This document shows, in pieces, positions 1 to 6,162 of a DNA stretch of 21,340 bases; position 1 is the stretch's first letter, and the number at the start of each line of letters is the position of its first letter. Under the pieces are notes generated by a model. That model did no database searches. It saw only the letters and a list, made by a program, of their open reading frames with translations, and was not told where the DNA came from. Made by a program: the position numbers and the translations under genes. The stretch is from Clostridiales bacterium (GTDB lineage Bacteria; Bacillota; Clostridia; Oscillospirales; QAMX01). Location: NCBI GenBank assembly GCA_016303065.1, contig JAEDMJ010000032.1, positions 1-21,340 on the forward strand, in the 5' to 3' direction.

Positions 1-55
1 CCACACGGATCTCCGGCAGAATGGATTTGTTTCCATACTTGGCGTTATCGAGCAT
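1..55 (-). CDS. Start of an unidentified protein, or displaced continuation of the upstream membrane protein (partial)
   Basis: An open frame starts with ATG at 55-53 and runs off the window edge, reading MLDNAKYGNKSILPEIRV. It overlaps the last 11 bases of the membrane-protein gene upstream in a different frame. A GGGAG stretch lies about five bases before the ATG and could serve as a ribosome binding site, so a translationally coupled second gene is possible. The alternative is that this is the cytoplasmic continuation of the upstream gene, put out of frame by an indel. Only 18 codons are visible, so no function is assigned. Confidence 0.35.
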   Translation of the reverse strand, partial: MLDNAKYGNKSILPEIRV

Positions 56-575
56 CAAACTCCCAAGCTTTTTTCTTTTTGTCGATCTGCTTCCGATTCA
101 CGGTCAGAAGCCCGGCGCAGAGCAGCAGATAAAAGATCACCGCCCCATATGGGACGAGCATGTACGGCCCGGAGGAATAGTTTCCCTCCGGCGTCACCGT
201 ATATGTGATCGGCAGCAGAAAATTTCCCAGTTCTGCCAGGGCAAGAAAGATCCGGGCCGGCCAGTCCAGCCGCCGCGGTCTTCCGGTCTCCTCCTCCACC
301 AGAATGGCGATATACTGATAGAACAGATAGATCACCAGCACCATGCTGCCCAAAAACAGCCTGTGAACGGCGTCGTTCAGAAATCCCGGTACGGTATCAA
401 GATGATGCACCGTGTAGACCGTGACGCCGTCCAGCGCCAGATGCGCCAGCACGGTCACGAGAAGTACTGCAAAGGTCTTATGCAGCGCCGCCTGCTCCTT
501 TTCGGCCGAAAAGTAAATAAAGGCCACAAAAGCAATCACCAGAAACAGTGCAATTTCCATCCGCAGCACAGCCAT
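45..575 (-). CDS. Multi-pass membrane protein, possibly the sensor part of a truncated signalling protein
   Basis: This 176-residue protein has about five hydrophobic segments (near residues 7-26, 33-52, 72-93, 107-128 and 137-160) and ends in a lysine-rich cytoplasmic stretch (QIDKKKKAWEFDAR). The layout recalls the N-terminal membrane sensor of clostridial GGDEF or histidine-kinase proteins, but no catalytic domain follows in frame. A stop is reached just after the last membrane segment, and a different frame stays open beyond it, so truncation or frameshift is possible. I chose the ATG at 575; an in-frame ATG at 560 is an alternative. The ATG is directly preceded by nine G residues. A TATAAT lies at 593-598 on this strand. 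I do not recognise the exact family. Confidence 0.7.
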   Translation of the reverse strand: MAVLRMEIALFLVIAFVAFIYFSAEKEQAALHKTFAVLLVTVLAHLALDGVTVYTVHHLDTVPGFLNDAVHRLFLGSMVLVIYLFYQYIAILVEEETGRPRRLDWPARIFLALAELGNFLLPITYTVTPEGNYSSGPYMLVPYGAVIFYLLLCAGLLTVNRKQIDKKKKAWEFDAR

Positions 576-584
576 CCCCCCCCC
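576..584 (-). repeat. G9 homopolymer touching the start codon
   Basis: Nine consecutive G on the minus strand run directly into the ATG of the membrane protein gene, inside AGAAAG-G9-ATG where the ribosome binding site should be. A tract of this length can slip during replication. A change in length would alter the spacing between the AG-rich segment and the ATG, not the reading frame. Confidence 0.6.
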
Positions 585-592
585 TTTCTCTT

Positions 593-621
593 ATTATAAA
601 ACTTATCTTCCGCTCTGAACA
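593..621 (-). promoter_or_regulatory. Candidate promoter of the membrane protein gene
   Basis: On the minus strand TATAAT lies at 598-593, about 20 bases before the start codon. A poor -35 match (TGTTCA) sits 17 bases upstream at 621-616. Only the -10 element is convincing. Confidence 0.3.
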
Positions 622-682
622 GGCAGAAAATAAAGAGAAATGCACTCATTTTACAGGCGTTTATATTACAACACAACGCCGC

Positions 683-711
683 AAAAAACAACACCCCGGG
701 GCATTGTTTTT
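683..711 (-). terminator. Rho-independent terminator after the GyrI-like gene
   Basis: On the minus strand AACAATGCCCC is followed directly by its near-complement GGGGTGTTGTT (two G-T pairs) and then a run of T. T runs flank both sides, so it may stop transcription in both directions. It lies between the end of the GyrI-like gene and the promoter of the next minus-strand gene. Confidence 0.65.
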
Positions 712-790
712 GAGGCAAAACGGAGTTTACGCGCTTGCTTTTTCCGGCAGAAAATGCGGTTTGGACGACCTCGGCATCTTTGCGCCCGTT

Positions 791-1300
791 TTATTTTTCT
801 GGCCTGCATATCGGCACCCAGATGCCGCACTCGTAGTCGGGGCTCTGCATATCGCCCGGGGAATAGACCTCCAGCATGGCGCTGCCGGCGCCCCGGTATT
901 TCCGGCCCTCACCGGGGTACCATTCCTGCCAGACCCGGGTGTTCAGAGTTTGCAGCGAGCCGGGCAGCGGGCCTTTTGCGCTGAACATCGCCCAGTCGCT
1001 TTCAGGAAAGGTATAGAGCTTCAGCCCCTCCGGCACCTCGCCTCCTTTGTAGAGTCCTGCGATCCAGTATTCAAAGGCGCCCTCCTTCTCGTCGCAGACG
1101 GCGAACATACCGATTCCGTTTTCAAGCACCGCCCTTTCAACCGGAGTTTCCGGCTTCATTGTCTGCCAGAGACGCGCGTACCTGCGGGCGTACTCCCTGT
1201 CCCAGAACTCGGGGCATTTCTGATATCCCTCCTCCGGACGGATCGAGGCGGAAAAGCCGATAAATGTCATTTCGGGCCTGTGTTCATATTTAACTTCCAT
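791..1300 (-). CDS. GyrI-like / AraC-type effector-binding domain protein
   Basis: A 169-residue stand-alone ligand-binding domain of the GyrI-like (AraC effector-binding) superfamily. These bind small molecules or, in GyrI, interact with DNA gyrase; the ligand here is unknown. Supporting features are the opening strand (EVKYEHRPEMTFIGFS), the central WIAGLYKGGEVPEGL loop, the YTFPESDWAMFSAKGPLP strand, and the closing LEVYSPGDMQSPDYECGIWVPI-type segment that ends many family members. There is no DNA-binding domain, so it probably acts alone. I chose the ATG at 1300 because an AGGGAG lies eight bases before it; the ATG at 1306 would be only two bases from that motif, and longer readings overlap the neighbouring gene without a binding site. 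It sits 88 bases downstream of the GNAT gene and is probably co-transcribed. Confidence 0.85.
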   Translation of the reverse strand: MEVKYEHRPEMTFIGFSASIRPEEGYQKCPEFWDREYARRYARLWQTMKPETPVERAVLENGIGMFAVCDEKEGAFEYWIAGLYKGGEVPEGLKLYTFPESDWAMFSAKGPLPGSLQTLNTRVWQEWYPGEGRKYRGAGSAMLEVYSPGDMQSPDYECGIWVPICRPEK

Positions 1301-1388
1301 TCTCATATCTCCCTTTCTTATCCTGCGCTGTAAATTTCCTGTGCCGCTCCGGGCAGACCGCAATTTGTCAGGGCATTCCCACAGCCTG

Positions 1389-1829
1389 TCAGAGCGTATA
1401 CTCATACCATTCGTCATCGGTTTTGACAAAACCCACGGACTGAAACATGCGCCGGCTCTGTTCATTAAAGGAATAGATATTGGCTTTTACCCTTTTCATT
1501 CCTTTCCCCCCTGCCAGTTTCAGCATATCCGTAACGCATCGTCTTCCGATGTGCCGGTTTTGGTATTCTTTGCAGACAACAATGGATATTTCGGCGTTAT
1601 CTCCCAGGGTAACGTCCCCCGCCAGTACGCCCCTGTATTCAATATAATAGCAATTTCCGTGAGCGTTGAGATAGTCGTACATCCTGTGCAGAAGCTCAAG
1701 ATCGTACGGCGTATCCCGGTTGTCCACCTGTTTGCAGACGTCTGAATCCTGATACCACGGAAACGACGCCGCATCATTCCTGTAATACGGTATAAGCCTT
1801 ATCTCGCTGTCTATAATGCGGTCATTCAT
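1389..1829 (-). CDS. GNAT family N-acetyltransferase
   Basis: A 146-residue acetyl-CoA-dependent acetyltransferase of the GNAT fold. The N-terminal half (WYQDSDVCKQVDN and the helix LHRMYDYLNAHGNCYYIEY) matches RimJ/RimL-like members. The acetyl-CoA loop is the degenerate Q-N-R-H-I-G-R-R segment near residues 89-96, and the C-terminal strand-helix reads ANIYSFNEQSRRMFQSVGFVKT, the usual N-x-x-S-x-x-x-F-x-x-x-G-F ending. The substrate cannot be told. Its ATG overlaps the stop of the small membrane protein upstream (ATGA), which suggests translational coupling. A GGAGAGGG precedes the start. Confidence 0.88.
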   Translation of the reverse strand: MNDRIIDSEIRLIPYYRNDAASFPWYQDSDVCKQVDNRDTPYDLELLHRMYDYLNAHGNCYYIEYRGVLAGDVTLGDNAEISIVVCKEYQNRHIGRRCVTDMLKLAGGKGMKRVKANIYSFNEQSRRMFQSVGFVKTDDEWYEYTL

Positions 1830-2050
1830 TCCGTACCCTCTCCGTCAAATTCCGTCTTTTTATTTTTCTTTGATATCAAGTAGTTTGTCAGGGCCAAAAT
1901 CAGCTGTGCAGCGCTCAAAACGGCAAATATCCAGCCAAATACCGTCCGTCCGCTGCAAAAATAGCCGCAGCCTGCAATTCCGAAACAAATCCCGGCAACG
2001 ACGCCACATCCGATCACCGTCTTGCCGCAGTTTTTTCTTTTCGTTTCCAA
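1826..2050 (-). CDS. Small two-helix membrane protein
   Basis: A 74-residue protein with two hydrophobic segments, roughly residues 11-33 (Gly- and Cys-rich) and 36-59, joined by a short loop (CSGRTVFGW) and ending in a charged tail (SKKNKKTEFDGEGTE). A hairpin topology in the cytoplasmic membrane is likely. The start appears to be TTG at 2050: no in-frame ATG exists between the upstream in-frame stop and the first membrane helix, and a GGAG lies four bases before the TTG. An ATG at 2060 belongs to another frame. Its stop overlaps the GNAT start by four bases, so the two are probably made together. The family is not recognised. Confidence 0.65.
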   Translation of the reverse strand: METKRKNCGKTVIGCGVVAGICFGIAGCGYFCSGRTVFGWIFAVLSAAQLILALTNYLISKKNKKTEFDGEGTE

Positions 2051-2193
2051 AACGCTCCATTTTTTTGCTTTCGCTGTTATTTACCCGTTCCGCCCGCGGT
2101 TTTCCGGCTTATTTCATATTCACGCGTCCTCCCGGCTCTTTTCCGGCCTTACGACGCCGTACTCACCGGCGTCCGCAATCCCCTTGATCCCGT

Positions 2194-2679
2194 CTATCTT
2201 TCAACCTTTTTTATGAACAGAAAGAAAAACAATGCCCCGTCAATCACAAGATCATATATCCTGAATCTGCCGAACAGCAAAACCGAGGACAGAACGGAAA
2301 CCGCAATTATTCCCGCTCCAACGATTTTCGGCAATACTCCTCTTTCCTTTGCATACCATGCCAAAAACGCCATAAAGGGCGAAAACAGAGCGAACACAGT
2401 CCAGCCGATTATGTATCCGGTCGAATATACTCCGCGGCTCAAAACGGCTGTCAGATAGTACGTAAACAGCATTCCCAGGCAGAATGCCGGAACGTTCACC
2501 ATCGCTTTTTTTGCCGTCCGGCTGTAAATCGAAATGAGTGTGCCCAGCAAAATCCAAACCGCCATCTGGGAGAATATTTCCCCCAGATTTGTCGTAAAAA
2601 TATCCAGCAGCCTTGATATAAACCCAAGCAACAGGCCAAAACACAGCATTGCGATCGGATTTTGTATCTTTTTCTTCAT
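2194..2679 (-). CDS. Conserved integral membrane protein of unknown function
   Basis: About 161 residues with five or so transmembrane helices (near residues 9-27, 37-55, 65-84, 91-111 and 118-137, plus a hydrophobic C-terminal segment ending FFFLFIKKVER). The short basic N-terminus (MKKKIQN) fits an inside-facing start. Two ATGs are possible: 2688, only one base from a GGAG, and 2679, ten bases from it. I prefer 2679, which also gives the usual membrane-protein start. No catalytic motif is visible. It lies 55 bases after the hydrolase gene and is probably in the same transcript. I recall similar conserved hypothetical proteins in Clostridia but cannot name a function. Confidence 0.72.
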   Translation of the reverse strand: MKKKIQNPIAMLCFGLLLGFISRLLDIFTTNLGEIFSQMAVWILLGTLISIYSRTAKKAMVNVPAFCLGMLFTYYLTAVLSRGVYSTGYIIGWTVFALFSPFMAFLAWYAKERGVLPKIVGAGIIAVSVLSSVLLFGRFRIYDLVIDGALFFFLFIKKVER

Positions 2680-2733
2680 CTGCGGCATTCTCCATATCCC
2701 GGTTTCCGTGAACCCTGTTTTTTTGACGGCCGG

Positions 2734-3759
2734 TCATTCATTTCCGGCTGATATTCTTTGCAGGAAATCCAGACAGTCGGCGTTTAATATTTTAAGCTGC
2801 TCTACCGGTTTGACATCGCTCTTCTTCTGATCCAGTATGCGGGCCAGAACCGGAGAGTCAAGGGACAGATCGCACAGTCCCATGTGGCCGATCCCTTCAT
2901 AGTAAATATTTTCGTAGTTTTCATTTTCGCTTTCCAGAAATTTCGCATTGTTCCGATACTGTTTCCACTCGGACAGGTGAGAATAGCCTGCATCGGAATA
3001 GACGTTCAGAATCGGGATCCCGTAATCCGAATCGTCCATGACGTATTCGCCGTCCTTAACGCCCTTGATGTCATACATGCAGGGCGACTCCAATGCGATG
3101 ACCCCGACCACGTCCGCTCGGATCCTCGCCATTCCCAAAGCGGCAGCGCCGCCCGCAGAATGTCCGAGCGTGACAAAACGGCCCGCATCAGCGCTTTTGA
3201 ATTTGCCGTCGGACTGCCCGGAGCGCTTTGCGAAATCGTCCATAACGGCAGAAAGATCCGTCATTCTAAGCTCCATCCACTCCGCAAAAATTCCGGCGGC
3301 CTCTCCGGGTTCGGTCTGCGGGTCCATTCCGGCCATTTCCCTGAGATAATTCATACTGACCTTCTGCTTTTTTCCGTTTGAATGAAGCGTATCAAAAGCG
3401 TGCCCGGGATGACTGACAGCCAGAACAACATACCCGTGGCTGGCAAACTCCCTGTACAGACTCCGGTTGTTGTCAATTGTTCCGCAGGAACCGTGGGAAG
3501 CGATCACCACAGGCAGCTGCGCAGCCCCACCGTCAAAGTCCACGGGATACCAGACGCGGACCTGTACCTCTCTCAGACTGCCGTCGTCAAGAAACGGATC
3601 CGCCTTTTCCTCCGTCACCCAATAATCTTCACAGGCGATTTCATAGTTCCCCGTGACTTCTGTTTCATCATGCTTTGGAAAAAGTATCCTCTTTGCAATG
3701 AAAAAAAGCGCGGCAAGGCCAAGACAGACGGCAATCGGTATTATTACGGCTTTTTTCAT
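2734..3759 (-). CDS. Membrane-anchored alpha/beta hydrolase (PAF-acetylhydrolase-like)
   Basis: A 341-residue serine hydrolase held to the membrane by one N-terminal helix (residues 4-22, after MKK), so the catalytic domain probably faces outside. The domain opens with strands leading to VVIASHGSCGT near residue 88, which supplies the oxyanion region. The nucleophile elbow is GHSAGG with Ser201, the acid is probably Asp256 (NVYSD) and the catalytic His is His292 (GIGHMGL). The order and spacing resemble platelet-activating-factor acetylhydrolase or dienelactone-hydrolase type esterases. The substrate is unknown, likely an ester or lipid. A GAGGTGA precedes the ATG. It starts nine bases after the stop of the anchored beta-rich protein, so the two are co-transcribed. 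Confidence 0.85.
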   Translation of the reverse strand: MKKAVIIPIAVCLGLAALFFIAKRILFPKHDETEVTGNYEIACEDYWVTEEKADPFLDDGSLREVQVRVWYPVDFDGGAAQLPVVIASHGSCGTIDNNRSLYREFASHGYVVLAVSHPGHAFDTLHSNGKKQKVSMNYLREMAGMDPQTEPGEAAGIFAEWMELRMTDLSAVMDDFAKRSGQSDGKFKSADAGRFVTLGHSAGGAAALGMARIRADVVGVIALESPCMYDIKGVKDGEYVMDDSDYGIPILNVYSDAGYSHLSEWKQYRNNAKFLESENENYENIYYEGIGHMGLCDLSLDSPVLARILDQKKSDVKPVEQLKILNADCLDFLQRISAGNE

Positions 3760-3768
3760 CTGTTCACC

Positions 3769-4164
3769 TCACACAGTCCGGATATGAACGGTCCCTCTTG
3801 CGCGCCGCGCCTCAACGACGACGGTATATGTCCCGTTTTCCGTAATATTCACCGTAAAACCGGCGGTTTCTTTCCCGTTTCCGCTGTAAACCGTCGTTCC
3901 GTCCGGGGCTTTTATCTCCATGTGCAAAGAGCCCTTTTCCGTCTCGAACCGGATCTGAAGCACGTCTCCCTCCCGCAGCTCCAGGGTGTGGAGGTCGGTT
4001 CCGTTCATCCGCCGGATATCCAGCAGATAGGCGTCCGGATTTTTGACGCGGCTGCCCGTAAAGCCCTCCTGATTGGAGCAGTACAGGAACACGGCGCCCC
4101 CGGCAATAAGCGCAATAATCGCCGGGACGAGCACAGCCAATAAAGCTTTTCTACCTTTTGTCAT
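3769..4164 (-). CDS. Anchored extracellular beta-rich protein, unknown function
   Basis: A 131-residue protein with a basic start (MTKGRK), one hydrophobic segment (residues 7-29), then a domain of predicted beta strands (LHTLELREGDVLQIRFET, GSLHMEIKAPDGTTVYSG, AGFTVNITENGTYTVVVEA). The G-x-Y-T-V-x-V-x-A ending is typical of small immunoglobulin-like or pre-peptidase C-terminal type sandwiches. It may be a surface binding module. A Cys after the helix (YCSNQ) raises the possibility of a lipoprotein, but the lipobox is poor. The start overlaps the upstream gene by 14 bases, pointing to coupling. A GGGGGGAAGACA stretch precedes the ATG. Confidence 0.72.
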   Translation of the reverse strand: MTKGRKALLAVLVPAIIALIAGGAVFLYCSNQEGFTGSRVKNPDAYLLDIRRMNGTDLHTLELREGDVLQIRFETEKGSLHMEIKAPDGTTVYSGNGKETAGFTVNITENGTYTVVVEARRARGTVHIRTV

Positions 4165-4435
4165 TGTCTTCCCCCCGAGGCTTCTTTTCGATGCAGCTCC
4201 CGACAGCCAGCCCGATAAGCATGCCGAGGGAGATGCCTATGCCGGTATTGTTTCCAAGGGCGGTTCCGATAGCTGTGCCAAAGCACATCCCCAGGCACAT
4301 TCCCGTGGTCCCATAATCGTCAGACTGTTCTTTCTTTTTTTCCTTCCCCGCGTTTTTTGCAAAAAACACTGCCAAAAGCAAACCGGCCGCAGCCCACGGC
4401 AGCGCCGCCCGCAGAAAATCAATTACATTTTCCAC
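4151..4435 (-). CDS. Small glycine-rich membrane protein
   Basis: A 94-residue protein. One helix is at residues 10-26, followed by a charged linker (KNAGKEKKKEQSDDYG), and then a glycine-patterned hydrophobic stretch (residues 43-80) with repeated small-residue spacing such as GMCLGMCFGTAIGTALG. This resembles glycine-zipper membrane segments that pack closely or oligomerise. The tail is charged (EKKPRGEDNDKR). A GGAG lies before the ATG. It starts 21 bases after the STAS-like gene and overlaps the next gene by 14 bases, so it belongs to the same transcript. No function is known to me. Confidence 0.68.
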   Translation of the reverse strand: MENVIDFLRAALPWAAAGLLLAVFFAKNAGKEKKKEQSDDYGTTGMCLGMCFGTAIGTALGNNTGIGISLGMLIGLAVGSCIEKKPRGEDNDKR

Positions 4436-4456
4436 AATCTCCGTCCTCCCCGGTTT

Positions 4457-4915
4457 TCAGTCGTAAACCTTTTCGGATACAAGCCATTCCTTCGCCTGAT
4501 CAAAGTCATTTATGAAAGAAAGCGCAAAACCGCTTTTGCCCGGAAGCGCTCTGCGGAGCATACTTTCGATTTTTCTGTCCGTCCCAATAAAGCAAACGCG
4601 CATAAACCTTTTTCGCCCGCCGCAAAGCAGACCTGCAATTTCTTCAGCCAAAGCTCTTGTGACAATGGTCTCGTCCAGTACAATGCCGATCTGCGAGGGC
4701 TTGGACGGCAGAAGAAAAATGCGGCTGTCTTTTCTCAGTTTCTCTATTGCCAGCCCGGTGTACTGGTACATTCCGTCCAGATGCTCAAACCAGATTTCGC
4801 CGCCGCGAAAAGGCAGGACAAACGACTGCTTTTTCGTTCCCGGCAGGTTTTCCGGGTCAGAACAAGCGCAGCGTCTTGCGCCGTTATTATTAAACAACCG
4901 CTCAAACATTTTCAT
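4457..4915 (-). CDS. STAS/SEC14-like small protein (tentative)
   Basis: A 152-residue soluble protein. The first 30 residues are poorly ordered and contain CAC. The rest alternates strands and helices: SFVLPFRGGEIWFEHLDG, SQIGIVLDETIVTRALAEEIAGLL, KRFMRVCFIGTDRKIESMLRR and GFALSFINDFDQAKEWLV. The last phrase, with F-x-N-D-F-D-Q-A-K-E-W-L, is like the end of STAS/SEC14-domain proteins, so I lean to that fold with low certainty. I chose the ATG at 4915 because GGGGGAG lies eight bases before it; a longer reading to 5002 has no binding site. It is probably the first gene of the minus-strand cluster running down to 2194. Confidence 0.6.
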   Translation of the reverse strand: MKMFERLFNNNGARRCACSDPENLPGTKKQSFVLPFRGGEIWFEHLDGMYQYTGLAIEKLRKDSRIFLLPSKPSQIGIVLDETIVTRALAEEIAGLLCGGRKRFMRVCFIGTDRKIESMLRRALPGKSGFALSFINDFDQAKEWLVSEKVYD

Positions 4916-5215
4916 GGTGCAATCTCCCCCGGTCCCGGTTACGGACAAAACTTTCAGCAGAAAAACGGCGTTCGATACGGCGCGCTCAAAATGAAATCTC
5001 ATTCAAAAAGCACCGGACAGCCGGCCGGAAAAATCCGGGCCTTTCTCTTGCCCAATCAGCTTGCGCTTATATTTTACATGAAACTCCCGGCGGCATATAG
5101 ACCGTTTTTATATATGTATGTGTTCATTTTACAGATGCATTTCCGCATCGGACGGGCTTCTCTGTGCAAGCGCTCCCCGCCGTTCGGCATGACGCTTTTC
5201 TCCGCGCCCGCAAAA
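4916..5215. other. 300-base non-coding stretch
   Basis: This lies between the TetR gene and the STAS-like gene. Open frames here have no convincing start or protein-like content. AT-rich segments near 5066-5125 (ATTTTA, CTTATA on the plus strand) could hold the -10 of the downstream gene, but no matching -35 was found. A CCGGA-TTTT-TCCGG hairpin on the minus strand near 5024-5037 lacks a proper T run, so I do not call a terminator. Confidence 0.5.
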
Positions 5216-5833
5216 TCATTTCGCCTCCGGCTGATAGCGTCTGAAAAACTGCCGGATATGTTTTTCCGCCAGCTCCATGACCTCCTGTTCACGCTCCGGT
5301 TCGCGGTCGCAAAGACCCAGCCACACGGAAATCGGAAGACAGAGCTGGGCGGCCATGATCTCCGGGTCATCTTCCGCCAGAACCCCTTTCCGAATCAGGT
5401 TCTTTATCACCCTGGTGAAGTACTGCATCACGTCGGTGTAATTCTGCCTGGTCTGCAGCTTTGCCAGCTCCGGATTTCTGAACTGTTCGATGACCAGCAT
5501 TTTCCGCGCCCGGCTGATCGCGGGGTCGCGGAGGATATAGAAAAGCTGTCCCCGGATCATCTGAACAGCGGCGTCGGGAGTTTGCGGGAGGCTGTCAGCA
5601 GTTTTCTCCCGATCCGCCCCCGCAAAAATGGAGCGCTCCGCATACCGCGCCAGTATTTCCTCCACCAACGCGTCCAAAATTGCCTGTTTGTTTTCAAAAT
5701 GGCTGTAAAGCGATGCCTTGCGGATGCCGACGGCGTCCGCAATCTGAGAAACAGAGGTCGCTTCAAACCCCTGAACAGAGAACAGCTCCAGCGCCGCTCT
5801 GAGAATTTCCTGTTTTGTGTTTCCCCGCTCCAT
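5216..5833 (-). CDS. TetR/AcrR family transcriptional regulator
   Basis: A 205-residue repressor. The N-terminal DNA-binding domain (KQEILRAALELFSVQGFEATSV followed by SQIADAVGIRKASLYSHFENK) is a clear TetR helix-turn-helix near residues 8-53. The remaining helices form the ligand and dimer domain, which is too variable to name a ligand; the C-terminal segment (QLFYILRDPAISRARKML, EQFRNPELAKLQ) resembles AcrR members common in Firmicutes. I chose the ATG at 5833 because AGGAG lies about eight bases upstream; the longer reading to 5881 lacks a site. A promoter with a palindrome between its -35 and -10 lies just upstream, so the gene is probably self-repressed. Its other targets are unknown; the GH31 gene is divergent and the membrane-protein cluster lies downstream. 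Confidence 0.93.
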   Translation of the reverse strand: MERGNTKQEILRAALELFSVQGFEATSVSQIADAVGIRKASLYSHFENKQAILDALVEEILARYAERSIFAGADREKTADSLPQTPDAAVQMIRGQLFYILRDPAISRARKMLVIEQFRNPELAKLQTRQNYTDVMQYFTRVIKNLIRKGVLAEDDPEIMAAQLCLPISVWLGLCDREPEREQEVMELAEKHIRQFFRRYQPEAK

Positions 5834-5898
5834 ACCGAACTCTCCTTTTCTGCGGTCAAAACCTTTCTCTTGCCGCGGCAAAAATGCCCCGCGCCCAT

Positions 5899-5928
5899 AT
5901 TATACACTACCTACCGTTCGGTAGTCAA
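5899..5928 (-). promoter_or_regulatory. Promoter of the TetR gene
   Basis: On the minus strand TTGACT (5928-5923) and TATAAT (5904-5899) are separated by 18 bases. It lies about 66 bases before the chosen TetR start. Confidence 0.8.
5911..5924. promoter_or_regulatory. TetR operator candidate (palindrome)
   Basis: CTACCG-TT-CGGTAG has perfect six-base arms and lies inside the spacer of the TetR promoter, touching its -35. The position and the A-C-C-G...C-G-G-T core are typical of autoregulatory TetR-family operators. No second copy was noticed elsewhere in the window. Confidence 0.75.
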
Positions 5929-6102
5929 TAAAAAAATGAAAGCGCAGAAAAAATACACACGCCGCACCGCAGTTTACGGATACGCGCTTTTTGGGCGCGG
6001 GGAAAAGCTCCGGCGACCGCAGGGGGGAAAGCGACTTTTCACCGTTTTTCCGGATGCTGGGGCGGAAGCCGGAAAAAATGAGAGCGCGGCTTAAAGGCAC
6101 AA

Positions 6103-6131
6103 TTGACTTAAGCGTCAGATTATTGTAAAAT
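6103..6131 (+). promoter_or_regulatory. Promoter of the GH31 gene
   Basis: TTGACT (6103-6108) and TAAAAT (6126-6131) are spaced by 17 bases and lie 31 bases before the start codon. An AAAGGA follows as the ribosome binding site. The rest of the gap between this gene and the TetR gene (about 5931-6102) shows nothing clear. Confidence 0.75.
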
Positions 6132-6162
6132 AAATACAAATAAACGCAAAGGATACAGCAAT

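Noticed and set aside
4151..4435. Glycine-rich membrane protein as a toxin or holin
   Set aside because: The length and hydrophobicity would permit it, but there is no antitoxin-like partner or lysis gene, and it is tightly packed among unrelated envelope genes.
5024..5037. Hairpin CCGGA-TTTT-TCCGG as a terminator of the TetR gene
   Set aside because: The stem is only five bases and no T run follows on the minus strand.
4073..6094. A 673-codon plus-strand open frame
   Set aside because: It runs antisense across the TetR gene, the STAS-like gene and their gaps, has no ribosome binding site and no recognisable domain. The minus-strand genes it covers have clear families. Long antisense frames are a by-product of GC-rich third codon positions here.
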